From contig NZ_KB906268.1 in NCBI RefSeq assembly GCF_000381265.1, forward strand, positions 62,001-126,000: 64,000 nucleotides of DNA, written 5' to 3'. This document shows, in pieces, positions 1-6,309 of this stretch. A model generated the notes under the pieces. That model searched no databases. It was not told where the DNA came from and saw only the letters and a program-made list of their open reading frames with translations. The translations under genes and the position numbers were made by a program. Numbering within the stretch: the first letter of the stretch is position 1; each line of letters begins with the position of its first letter. The stretch comes from Curvibacter lanceolatus ATCC 14669. Lineage in GTDB: Bacteria > Pseudomonadota > Gammaproteobacteria > Burkholderiales > Burkholderiaceae_C.

Positions 1-1
1 A

Positions 2-541
2 ATGCCTATTGTTTTTGTCCGACAACTCTTGTCTCGCCTCAATGGACCGGAGGGTAAGCAGCCTATTTCTAGTACAAAAACTTCTAAGTTAGGAATTAAC
101 GCTAGGCCATTAGAGCGATTGCCTGCGTTGGGTGTTGTTTTTCTGGATTTTGATGGGGTTCTTCATTCTGGGACAAGTGGGACCTTTGCCCTTTTGCCAA
201 AATTCGAAGACTTACTGACTATTCATCCTGGCATAGATATAGTAATTTCATCGACTTGACGCAATGCCGAAATTGAATATCTAAAACGCTATTTTTCAAT
301 TGAAATTTCGACAAGAGTTATAGGTGTCACTCCTGAATTCGATGGACTCGCTGCGCGTGGGCGGGAGATCATGCATATTGTCAACACCTACCAAATCAAA
401 AATTGGATTGTGCTTGATGATGATCCTAGACTGTTTGATGTTGATTTTCAAAACATCATATATACAGAAGGGCACACAGGCATTACCGATGCACATCTTG
501 AGCCCTTGGCGAAGCATTTCAGATCCTGGAAGACTGCTTGA
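2..541 (+). pseudogene. HAD-fold hydrolase gene broken by one in-frame TGA
   Basis: The frame opened at position 2 encodes a HAD-superfamily protein of the kind called HAD domain in Swiss Army Knife RNA repair proteins. Motif I is VVFLDFDGVLH, with its two catalytic Asp. Motif II starts ISST, and the late acidic motif is NWIVLDDDPRLF. The frame is closed by TGA at 257-259, exactly where the family has the Trp of an ISST-W-R motif. The same frame then stays open, starting RNAEIEYLKRYF, to a TGA at 539-541. One TGG-to-TGA change therefore explains the break. The gene may begin before the window. A sequencing error is possible. Confidence 0.75.
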
Positions 542-765
542 TTCCTTAGCGTAAGACGTTTTGATGAGGTAAGCAATTTTTTGTGTTTAAGTGCCCTTGC
601 CTAAAGTTATTAGATCAGCCCTTCGCGCATTTCGTTCAATTAGGTACTCATAAATCGGTTCAACTTACATCACGAGCATCATCCATGATCCGTCAACAGG
701 GTGGTTCTTTTAATCGATAACGAGCGAATTTCGAGTTCAAGCGCCTTGGAAGGGTGCTGGCGCCC

Positions 766-801
766 CAAAAAGAAAACCCCCGGCCATTGCTGGCGCGGGG
801 G
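766..801 (-). terminator. Rho-independent terminator of the ORFan operon
   Basis: On the minus strand, CCCCCG plus TGGC-type arms form a stem of about 10 bp with one bulge and a TTGC-type loop. A T-rich run follows (complement of 766-775). It lies directly after the stop of the 819-1196 gene, so it should end the minus-strand transcript. The rest of 542-818 holds nothing I recognise. Confidence 0.6.
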
Positions 802-818
802 CTCGGGGTTGATCAGGC

Positions 819-1196
819 TCAGGCCTGATTCACCGTGTGAAGGTCAATGCCTTCAGGCGGATGGGTTCGCAAGCTCTGGGCAACCTGGGGGCTGCTCAGG
901 GCCGCATGGTGCAGCGCCAGCGAAGCGTGCTTGATGAGCTGCTCGTGCTCGGCCTTGGTGCCCTCGGGGAGGGTGCCCAGTGCCGCCAGAGCGCGGATCA
1001 GCAGTTCGCCGGCCTCGGCGACCTTATCGGTGCAGCTCTTGAGACCGTGCATCTCTGCGTAGCGCAGGATCCACTCCCGCTTTTTGGGAGCGGACTCGGT
1101 GTAGAAGCCGCGCCCGTAGTGCAGGCCAACCCACTCCGCGACATCATCAAGGTCAATGGAGTATTGGGCTGCGAGGGCCTTGGTTTGGGAAGTCAT
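819..1196 (-). CDS. Hypothetical protein, last gene of the ORFan operon
   Basis: The product is 125 residues, starts MTSQTKALAAQYSIDL, and is soluble, mostly helical and acidic. I do not recognise a family. A purine-rich ribosome-binding site (AGGAGAGA) precedes the ATG. It is the final gene of the minus-strand series covering 4403 to 819 and is followed by a terminator. Like most of its neighbours it is preceded by an intergenic stem-loop. Codon use resembles the host, so it is probably expressed. Function unknown. Confidence 0.6.
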   Translation of the reverse strand: MTSQTKALAAQYSIDLDDVAEWVGLHYGRGFYTESAPKKREWILRYAEMHGLKSCTDKVAEAGELLIRALAALGTLPEGTKAEHEQLIKHASLALHHAALSSPQVAQSLRTHPPEGIDLHTVNQA

Positions 1197-1228
1197 TTTT
1201 TCTCTCCTGAAAATGTAGATGGGCCCTC

Positions 1229-1250
1229 CCCGATGGTGGTTCCCATCGGG
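1229..1250 (-). promoter_or_regulatory. Intergenic stem-loop 1 of the ORFan operon
   Basis: CCCGATGG pairs with CCATCGGG around a 6-nt loop, 33 nt upstream of the 1196 start. It has the same placement (after a stop, before a ribosome-binding site) as stem-loops at 2006, 2652, 2986 and 3975. Confidence 0.5.
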
Positions 1251-1275
1251 TGGATGATGATGTTGTGGATGGCGA

Positions 1276-1971
1276 TCAGGTCAGGTGATCGTGGGCCTCG
1301 GTGACCAGAGCATCAATGTCGTCGCCGACGATGCAATAGCCATCCGAATCCTGCTGATCTTTGACCATGAATGCGCCAGCATGTCCAGGCCTGACGGCCG
1401 GGTCACGTGGCCCCACCAGGTAGCCAGCTTGCGCCAGCTGAATCTGCTTTTTCTGCAGGGCATCAGATGGTGTTGCCAGCCAGACAGCCTGGTGACTTGG
1501 CAAGACGAAGGGGGAGTACGCCTGCCGGCGTTCGTCCTCGCTCGCATAGGTGCGCACGACGGGGACAAACGTGTCCTCGGCCTTGGCGGGGTCGCCGTAG
1601 CGCCACCACACGATGTAGGAAAGCCCGTTGAGCGTTCCCCACTCGCCAGGTTTCCAGCCAGAGGAGGCATCGAACTCGACCAGGTTGTCCAGACGGGAGC
1701 CGATCGACACCCCAGTGAGTTCGTCCAAGGTGAAGTAGCCCATGATGTCGAGCGACTCTTCCAGCTTCGGCTCAAACGGGCCGTCCAGAACGGCACAGGC
1801 CTCCTCAGTGCTCGGTGCATGGGATGCCCAGATGAAGTAGGTCGATGCACCGAAGCGGTGCTGGTGAGTGACGGCGTAGGGCTTCAAGCCATCGAGGGCT
1901 TCGGCTTTCTGCAGCAAGGCCAGGGCCTCGATGCGCAGTTTCAAAGCCTGGAGGGCGTTGGAGTGGTTCAT
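1276..1971 (-). CDS. Hypothetical protein of the ORFan operon
   Basis: The product is 231 residues and I recognise no domain. The start MNHSNALQALKLRIEAL at 1971 is preferred over an upstream ATG at 2001, because AAGGAATTCACC places a ribosome-binding site next to it and the longer form would run into the intergenic stem-loop. The protein is soluble, acidic and Trp/Tyr-rich in its middle (SYIVWWRYGDP), with a C-terminal acidic region. No signal peptide or membrane segment is visible. It lies between a HigA-like gene and the last gene of the series. Confidence 0.6.
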   Translation of the reverse strand: MNHSNALQALKLRIEALALLQKAEALDGLKPYAVTHQHRFGASTYFIWASHAPSTEEACAVLDGPFEPKLEESLDIMGYFTLDELTGVSIGSRLDNLVEFDASSGWKPGEWGTLNGLSYIVWWRYGDPAKAEDTFVPVVRTYASEDERRQAYSPFVLPSHQAVWLATPSDALQKKQIQLAQAGYLVGPRDPAVRPGHAGAFMVKDQQDSDGYCIVGDDIDALVTEAHDHLT

Positions 1972-2005
1972 GGTGAATTCCTTTGGGTAAAAGGATGGCA
2001 CCAGC

Positions 2006-2035
2006 CCCGTGAGGGCAATAGGTGCCCTCCGAGGG
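2006..2035 (-). promoter_or_regulatory. Intergenic stem-loop 2 of the ORFan operon
   Basis: GAGGGCA (2011-2017) pairs with TGCCCTC (2023-2029) across a 5-nt loop, with further C/G pairing outside. The apex GGGCA-N5-TGCCC is shared with the stem-loops at 2986 and 3975. It lies 35 nt upstream of the 1971 start. Confidence 0.55.
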
Positions 2036-2049
2036 TTAAAGAGGATGTA

Positions 2050-2349
2050 TCAGAGCGGTGTGACGGCCACACGCAAACCCATGGCCGCCAGCAGGGCTCG
2101 AAGGCTTTTCAGCTCCGGATTGCCAGCGGTGGACAGGGTGCGGTACAGAGATTGGGTATTGAGCTTCGCACGCTCGGCAACGGCCTGGACACCACCGAAT
2201 GCGGCAGTGACCCGACGAATCGCCAGCATGACCTCATCCCGGTGGCCATCGGCCAGCACAGATTCAATTTAGACGGCCGCCAACCCGGGGGCGGTGGCCA
2301 TTTCTTGAATCAGTGTGTCTTCGTGTGAAACACAAGCTGGGTGAGTCAT
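2050..2349 (-). pseudogene. HigA-like antitoxin/XRE DNA-binding protein with internal stop
   Basis: Read from ATG 2349, the frame gives a short N-terminus ending GLAAV, then TAA (2269-2271), then IESVLADGHRDE and a helix-turn-helix part (VQAVAERAKLNTQSLYRTLS). The last part fits the putative addiction-module antidote family related to HigA. Relatives usually have an aromatic residue where the TAA sits (A-V-Y/F-x-E). The start overlaps the upstream gene's stop as ATGA, so it was made by translational coupling. A GTG at 2259 could restart a 69-residue helix-turn-helix fragment, so residual function is possible. Confidence 0.6.
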
Positions 2350-2621
2350 GCCTTGACCGACTCTGCAACATAGCGCGTCACAAGATCAATCACTTCACGC
2401 GCAGATTTGCCAGGAGCGACATCAGCGCCCATGCCCTTCTTTGACGGAGGAAACCACACGTCGAAGGAGTCACGATTGTTGATTTTCGCCAAAGGCGATC
2501 GAGCAATTGTGACGACCTTCCCGCATGGGAGTTCAATCGTCATCCGCTCATCTGTATCGTCCTGCCCAACCTTCACATTGAGCTTGAGTTGAGACAGTTC
2601 GGATCGCAGTGAAAGAGGCAT
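2346..2621 (-). CDS. Hypothetical protein coupled to HigA-like gene
   Basis: The product is 91 residues (MPLSLRSELSQLKLNVKV), mixed alpha/beta, without membrane segments. AAGGAAAAAT before the ATG is a good ribosome-binding site. Its stop overlaps the start of the HigA-like gene by ATGA, the arrangement usual for toxin-antitoxin pairs. It does not look like a HigB/RelE toxin: no such signature is visible and the charge pattern differs. Whether it is a toxin, a partner or unrelated is open. Confidence 0.6.
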   Translation of the reverse strand: MPLSLRSELSQLKLNVKVGQDDTDERMTIELPCGKVVTIARSPLAKINNRDSFDVWFPPSKKGMGADVAPGKSAREVIDLVTRYVAESVKA

Positions 2622-2651
2622 ATTTTTCCTTGATTAAAAGGAGAGTACCAG

Positions 2652-2677
2652 CCTCTGAGGGCTGGATCCCTCAGAGG
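2652..2677 (-). promoter_or_regulatory. Intergenic stem-loop 3 of the ORFan operon
   Basis: A perfect 10-bp stem, CCTCTGAGGG with CCCTCAGAGG, and a 6-nt loop. It lies about 30 nt upstream of the 2621 start and follows the stop of the 2699-2950 gene. Confidence 0.6.
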
Positions 2678-2698
2678 GTTGAAAGGGTAGGGAAGTGA

Positions 2699-2950
2699 TC
2701 AGGCGGCGCTGAAGTCACCATCGCCCAGCTCGTCTACCAGCAGGCCAATTTCGTCCCAGAGTCGGTCCACGTCGCACGTGGCGTGCAAGCGGTGGATCTC
2801 ACTGGTCTCCATCTCGCCGCGATCGTGCAGCACCTTGAACAAGGCCCCGACGACGCACCCGTTTTCAGGATGGTTCTCGATGGGGCTCAAGCAGTTGCCG
2901 CAGAGGGCGGGGGAGGTCTTGGCCGCAGGGGCCTGGGTGGTTTGGGTCAT
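2699..2950 (-). CDS. Small Cys-containing hypothetical protein
   Basis: The product is 83 residues when started at MTQTTQAPAAKTS (2950), which has AGGA upstream. An upstream ATG at 3001 would overlap the stem-loop and is less likely. It carries CGNCLSPIENHPENGC, a CxxC with a later Cys, and a downstream HATCD, so a small zinc-binding fold is possible. The acidic C-terminus is LVDELGDGDFSAA. No family recognised. It follows the zeta-like gene after stem-loop 4. Confidence 0.55.
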   Translation of the reverse strand: MTQTTQAPAAKTSPALCGNCLSPIENHPENGCVVGALFKVLHDRGEMETSEIHRLHATCDVDRLWDEIGLLVDELGDGDFSAA

Positions 2951-2985
2951 TTCCTGTGCTCCTGTTGAAAGAAGACAGGCACCGG

Positions 2986-3015
2986 CCCAGACGGGCAACA
3001 AGTGCCCGTCATGGG
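2986..3015 (-). promoter_or_regulatory. Intergenic stem-loop 4 of the ORFan operon
   Basis: GACGGGCA (2990-2997) pairs perfectly with TGCCCGTC (3003-3010) over loop ACAAG. It extends through CCCA/TGGG with one bulge. It lies between the zeta-like gene and the next start. Confidence 0.6.
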
Positions 3016-3026
3016 GTGGTGGTGGA

Positions 3027-3665
3027 TCAGCTGACCATCAAGGTCATGGCCCAGGTTGGAATTTCGCTTACGTCCAGCTCAGCATAAAACTGATGCCCGG
3101 ATCCCATGCACAAAACCAGTTTGGGTTCGCCGTAGGGGGCGCTGTTGTCAAAGATCATGGCTTGATCGACAAGCGCCAGCACTTCGGGAAGAAATGCGTG
3201 TGTCTTGTGATATCGGTTGATGATCTTCTCCGGGGGCACGTCATGCCCACCAGAAGAGACTCTCTGGGCAACACGACCCACGTTGATGGCTGGATTCTCG
3301 GTCGAGATAAAGATCAGCTGGACTTGGAAGCCCGCCGCCTTTGCTCGCATGAAGAAACTCAGCCACCGGCTCCGATCCGACATGACCGTTTCGGTTGCAA
3401 ACGACTTTCTTTGCTCAAGAAGTTCGTGTCGTCGTCTTTCAGCAGCATGCGCCGCTTCAAGAACTTGCTCATTGCTGGCGCTGGTTTGACCCAATGCGCC
3501 AGCCATATCCGCCGCCATCACATCAGCGTTCACCAACGGACCCATGTTGGCCATGTGTTGGATCAGCTTTCGCGTGAGCGAAGTCTTGCCTGACCCGTTA
3601 GGGCCTGCAAAGACTGTCAGTGTTGGCGGAGATGTGGGCTTGGTTGACTCAGACCCGTTCGACAT
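3027..3665 (-). CDS. Zeta-toxin-like P-loop kinase
   Basis: The product is 212 residues. A Walker A motif, GPNGSGKTS, lies at residues 21-29, followed by NADVMAADMAG, a SFATETVMSDRS strand and RVAQRVSSGGHDVPPEKIINRY. This motif order matches the COG4185/zeta-toxin-family ATPases. Classical zeta toxins phosphorylate UDP-N-acetylglucosamine, while many relatives in this branch have no proven substrate. The start MSNGSESTKP lies inside the end of the upstream 97-residue gene (17-bp overlap), which suggests a coupled toxin-antitoxin pair. It sits in the middle of the stem-loop-punctuated operon. Family membership is strong. Toxin activity is inferred. Confidence 0.8.
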   Translation of the reverse strand: MSNGSESTKPTSPPTLTVFAGPNGSGKTSLTRKLIQHMANMGPLVNADVMAADMAGALGQTSASNEQVLEAAHAAERRRHELLEQRKSFATETVMSDRSRWLSFFMRAKAAGFQVQLIFISTENPAINVGRVAQRVSSGGHDVPPEKIINRYHKTHAFLPEVLALVDQAMIFDNSAPYGEPKLVLCMGSGHQFYAELDVSEIPTWAMTLMVS

Positions 3666-3942
3666 CGCTCACCTTCGCCAAGCGCAGATCGCTCTTGGAG
3701 ACAACAGCAAGAATGCGAGGATCGGTGGGGGCCAGCGTCTGAACACGGCCATCAACGAGCCCAGTGATGGGGATCGAGGCCTTGGCATTTGCTGCAACAG
3801 CATCCTCCATCGCTTCTTGAGCGATCTTGGCCATCTGTTGGGTGGAAAAACCAAAGAAGGTAGGACGTGTCATGGAAGAAAGCCTACTCCCAATCCCCGG
3901 AGGGGTCAAGGTTGCGGGCCGATGAGTCACAAATGTCAGCAT
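3649..3942 (-). CDS. Small partner of the zeta-like protein, candidate antitoxin
   Basis: The product is 97 residues. AAGGAACTCAC before ATG 3942 supports the long start MLTFVTHRPATL. A second Met (MTRPTFFGFS, 3873) has no clear ribosome-binding site. The central helix QQMAKIAQEAMEDAVAANAKA and the segment DGRVQTLAPTDPRILAV resemble small antidote proteins encoded in front of zeta/COG4185 kinases, but the sequence is not a recognisable epsilon or PezA protein. The 17-bp overlap with the kinase is the main evidence for its role. Confidence 0.6.
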   Translation of the reverse strand: MLTFVTHRPATLTPPGIGSRLSSMTRPTFFGFSTQQMAKIAQEAMEDAVAANAKASIPITGLVDGRVQTLAPTDPRILAVVSKSDLRLAKVSDVERV

Positions 3943-3974
3943 GTGAGTTCCTTTCGGTTTGCGACAGGCCCAGC

Positions 3975-4020
3975 CCCAGAGGGCATTGGTTGCCCGTCTG
4001 GGTGGTAAAGCCCCGAGGGG
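3975..4020 (-). promoter_or_regulatory. Intergenic stem-loop 5 plus terminator-like hairpin
   Basis: CCCAGAGGGCA pairs with TGCCC-g-TCTGGG over loop TTGGT, an 11-bp stem with a single bulged base. An adjacent perfect palindrome, CCCCGAGGGG (4011-4020), may attenuate transcription from the gene above. Confidence 0.55.
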
Positions 4021-4064
4021 CAGAGTGAGGTTCAGGAGCGGTAAACCGCCGCCATCACCGTTCG

Positions 4065-4403
4065 TTACTCAGGGTCGCCTTCATCCGTCTTCGCCACGTG
4101 GGCGATACATCCGAAGTCGGCCGCCACAAGCAATTCGGCCTTGTAGCCCGATCCATCCAAAGCGTACGCCTTGAATCTCAGGTACTCAGGCTTGATTGGC
4201 CCGCGATCAAGTCCGTCCATGAAGCCCTCCGGCTCCGGCTTATCTGCACGTTCCTCTGTAGCGTCGTGGTACTGAGGAACGTTCAAGCACTGGCCGAGAC
4301 CTTGGTTGAAGCCTTCAGAGCCTTGCTCTCGCTCTTCCCACAATTGGCACGAAGCACAAGTGCGAGGTTGCTGAGCAGCTGGTGGATTTGAAGTGGTGTT
4401 CAT
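4065..4403 (-). CDS. Hypothetical protein, first remaining gene of the ORFan operon
   Basis: The product is 112 residues (MNTTSNPPAAQQPRTCASC). It has CASC near the N-terminus and further Cys at CLNV and FGCIAH, so a metal-binding fold is possible. No family recognised. The IS21 relic begins about 20 bp upstream of the ATG and no ribosome-binding site is visible there. The operon's original promoter and any earlier genes were therefore probably lost when the IS element or a deletion arrived. Confidence 0.55.
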   Translation of the reverse strand: MNTTSNPPAAQQPRTCASCQLWEEREQGSEGFNQGLGQCLNVPQYHDATEERADKPEPEGFMDGLDRGPIKPEYLRFKAYALDGSGYKAELLVAADFGCIAHVAKTDEGDPE

Positions 4404-4430
4404 TGCGAAGCAGTTCTATGAAACCGAGGA

Positions 4431-5462
4431 CAGGCCTGGGCGTACTTCGGTGGCTCCACCCGTTACGTGGTGCTCGACAACCTCAAGGAGGGGGTCTTGA
4501 AGCCCGACCTGTACGAGCCCGCCCTCAACCCGGTCTACGCGGCCACCTTGGCCCACTACGAGGTGGTGGCCGACCCGGCCCGCGTGCGCGACCCCAACCG
4601 TAAAGGCACGGTAGAGAACGCGATTCAGCACACCCAGGCCACAGCCCTCAAGGGTCGCCGCTTTGAGACCCTGCAAGAGCAGAACGCGTTCTTGGAGCAC
4701 TGGGAGAGCAAGTGGGCGGCTTCGCGTATACACGGTGCCGAACGCCGTCAGGTGCAGGCCATGTTCGAGGAGGAGCGCGCTCACCTGCAAGCCCTGCCGG
4801 CCAGCACCATGCAGTACTTCACCGAGGTGCAGCGCACCGTGTGCGACGACAGCTGCATCCGTGTTGATCACAGCAGCTACGCAGCCCGCCCGGCCCGCAT
4901 CGGCTCCAAGGTGTTGGTGCGCCTGTTCGAGCGTCGCATTGAGATTCGGGAGCTGGGCACCCAGGCCTTGCTGCGCACCCACGCCAGGGTGGATCGTCCT
5001 GGCACCGTGGTGCTGCCCATGGCCGAGCGGGTGTTCAACCCCTCGCGCGAGACCCGCCTCATCCTGGCCCAGGCGCGTGCCATCGGTGCTCAGGCCGATC
5101 GGTTGTGCCAGATGCTGTTTGCCATTGAGGGCCGAGTGGGTCAACGCAAGCTGTGGGGCATCGTGAACCTGGCCAAGCGCTACCCCCACCACTTCATCGA
5201 TGCGGCCTGCGCGGCCGCCATGGAGCAAGGCGTCACCAGCTATGGCCATGTCAAGGCGCTGACCGAGCAACTGGTGGTCAAGGCTTTGGCCGATCTGCAA
5301 ACCGCATCAACGCCCACGCCTGAACCTGCATCACCTCAGGCCGACTTGTTCATCCAACACCACGAACTCATCCGCAGCGCTGACGAATACGCGGACCTGT
5401 TTGCCCAGGCAGTCAGCACCACCACCTCGGCCCCGCTCAGCCAAGAAAGCACCCAGCCATGA
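4431..5462 (+). pseudogene. istA: IstA transposase, C-terminal part
   Basis: The open frame joins at about QAWAYFGGSTRYVVLDNLKE, which is the end of the IS21 integrase core (usually AFxFFGGVPxxVVxDNLK). It continues through the ENAIQHTQ segment of the core and the Mu-type C-terminal beta region (YAARPARIGSKVLVRLFE) to the usual C-terminus. The DNA-binding N-terminus and the first catalytic Asp residues are absent. The stop overlaps istB as ATGA, the native IS21 arrangement. Confidence 0.85.
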
Positions 5463-5872
5463 ACATGAACGAGATTGAACGCGCCCTGCGCGAGTTGCGC
5501 CTGTCGGGCATTGCCGAGACCCTGTCCACCCGCGTCATGCAGGCCCAGGCGGCCCAGCAACCCTTTCTTGAAACCTTTGCCGCCGTGCTGCAAGACGAAC
5601 TCGACCGGCGCCGCTCTCGCCTGATGGAGCGCCGCTTCAAACGCTCGGGTCTGAGCGAGAGAGCGACTCTGGCCGACCTCGATTGGCGCTTTAACCCCAA
5701 ACTTCCACGCCAAGCCTGCTTCGAATTGCACACCCTCAAGTTCATCGCTGAAGGGGCCAACGCGCTGATCATCGGCAAGCCCGGAACGGGCAGCTACCGA
5801 TTCAAGAACAGTTCTGCCCAGCAACCCCAATCTAAAAAGGAAAGGAACGCCAAGAACTTATCCACAACGTGA
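5459..5872 (+). pseudogene. istB: IstB helper ATPase, N-terminal part
   Basis: It begins MNMNEIERALRELRLSGIAE and shows normal IstB sequence up to the Walker A start (IIGKPGTG). It then leaves the family at SYRFKNSS, about nucleotide 5793. The nucleotide-binding core is therefore cut through the P-loop Lys, and the ATPase cannot work. The remaining sequence to 5872 is unrelated read-through. Confidence 0.85.
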
Positions 5873-5916
5873 GCTTCAAGTTCACGCAACAGGGTGGGTC
5901 AGATCGAGATGGAATT

Positions 5917-5945
5917 GGTGGGTTCGGATTGCATGGAAATCAACA
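5917..5945. repeat. IS21-type terminal sequence
   Basis: These 29 bp are an exact reverse complement of 38493-38521. They end in GGAAATCAACA, so the reversed end starts TGTTGATTTCC, as an IS21-family terminus should (5'-TG). This marks the right end of the relic. Confidence 0.7.
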
Positions 5946-6099
5946 CTGATACATCCCAAAGTTCATCTAAGCCACAAGCAGATGGCCGAACGAAGCCTTC
6001 CGGCACACGCTCACTGGAGTTGACCCGGTTCCGTGGAAACATGCCACTTGATGTCCATGCCTGCCCCGTTCGACAGTTACGTCGAGTGGACCGCTCGGT

Positions 6100-6160
6100 T
6101 GTAGCCACGAGCCAATACAGCGTGACAAGGTGATCGCCTCGGCGCAGTCCGACTCGGATG
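6100..6160 (-). pseudogene. IS66 tnpA C-terminal scrap
   Basis: The minus strand reads LRRGDHLVTLYW, nearly the same as the C-terminus of the tnpA at 49315-49719. The nucleotide match is clear around GTGACAAGGTGATCGCC. The flanking frames are broken, so this is a scar of another IS66 copy. Confidence 0.6.
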
Positions 6161-6309
6161 CTTCTCCACGCTTGCTCATGCCAAACAAGTTCGACTCGCC
6201 ACCGGACTACTGCTGCTTGGGCACCAAGCCCAGCAACGCCGTAAGGTGGTAAGCGCTCAATAAACCACGCACTTGCGTGGTGGGCGCAAGCCCTGCCCGA
6301 CCTGTTGGC

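Larger units (their letters stand above)
4424..5945 (+). mobile_element. IS21-family element, truncated at the left and internally
   Basis: It contains the C-terminal part of istA, the N-terminal part of istB and a terminal sequence ending GGAAATCAACA. The left end and the istA N-terminus are missing, and most of istB is deleted. It is not mobile by itself. Confidence 0.8.

Noticed and set aside
257-2271. Genetic-code change or stop-codon recoding as the cause of the two in-frame stops
   Set aside because: Other genes in the window use TGA and TAA as normal stops, one case is TGA and the other TAA, and no selenocysteine-type structure is evident.
1285-2328. A 347-codon plus-strand frame over the ORFan operon
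   Set aside because: It has no ribosome-binding site or motif. The minus-strand genes have starts, overlaps and a terminator.
1229-4020. Integron attC sites or a CRISPR array as the explanation for the repeated hairpins
   Set aside because: No conserved core sites (GTTRRRY/RYYYAAC) or uniform repeats with spacers are seen; stem sequences vary and loops are short.
4416-5300. A 294-codon minus-strand frame in the IS21 relic
   Set aside because: It lies wholly opposite istA and has shadow composition without any motif.
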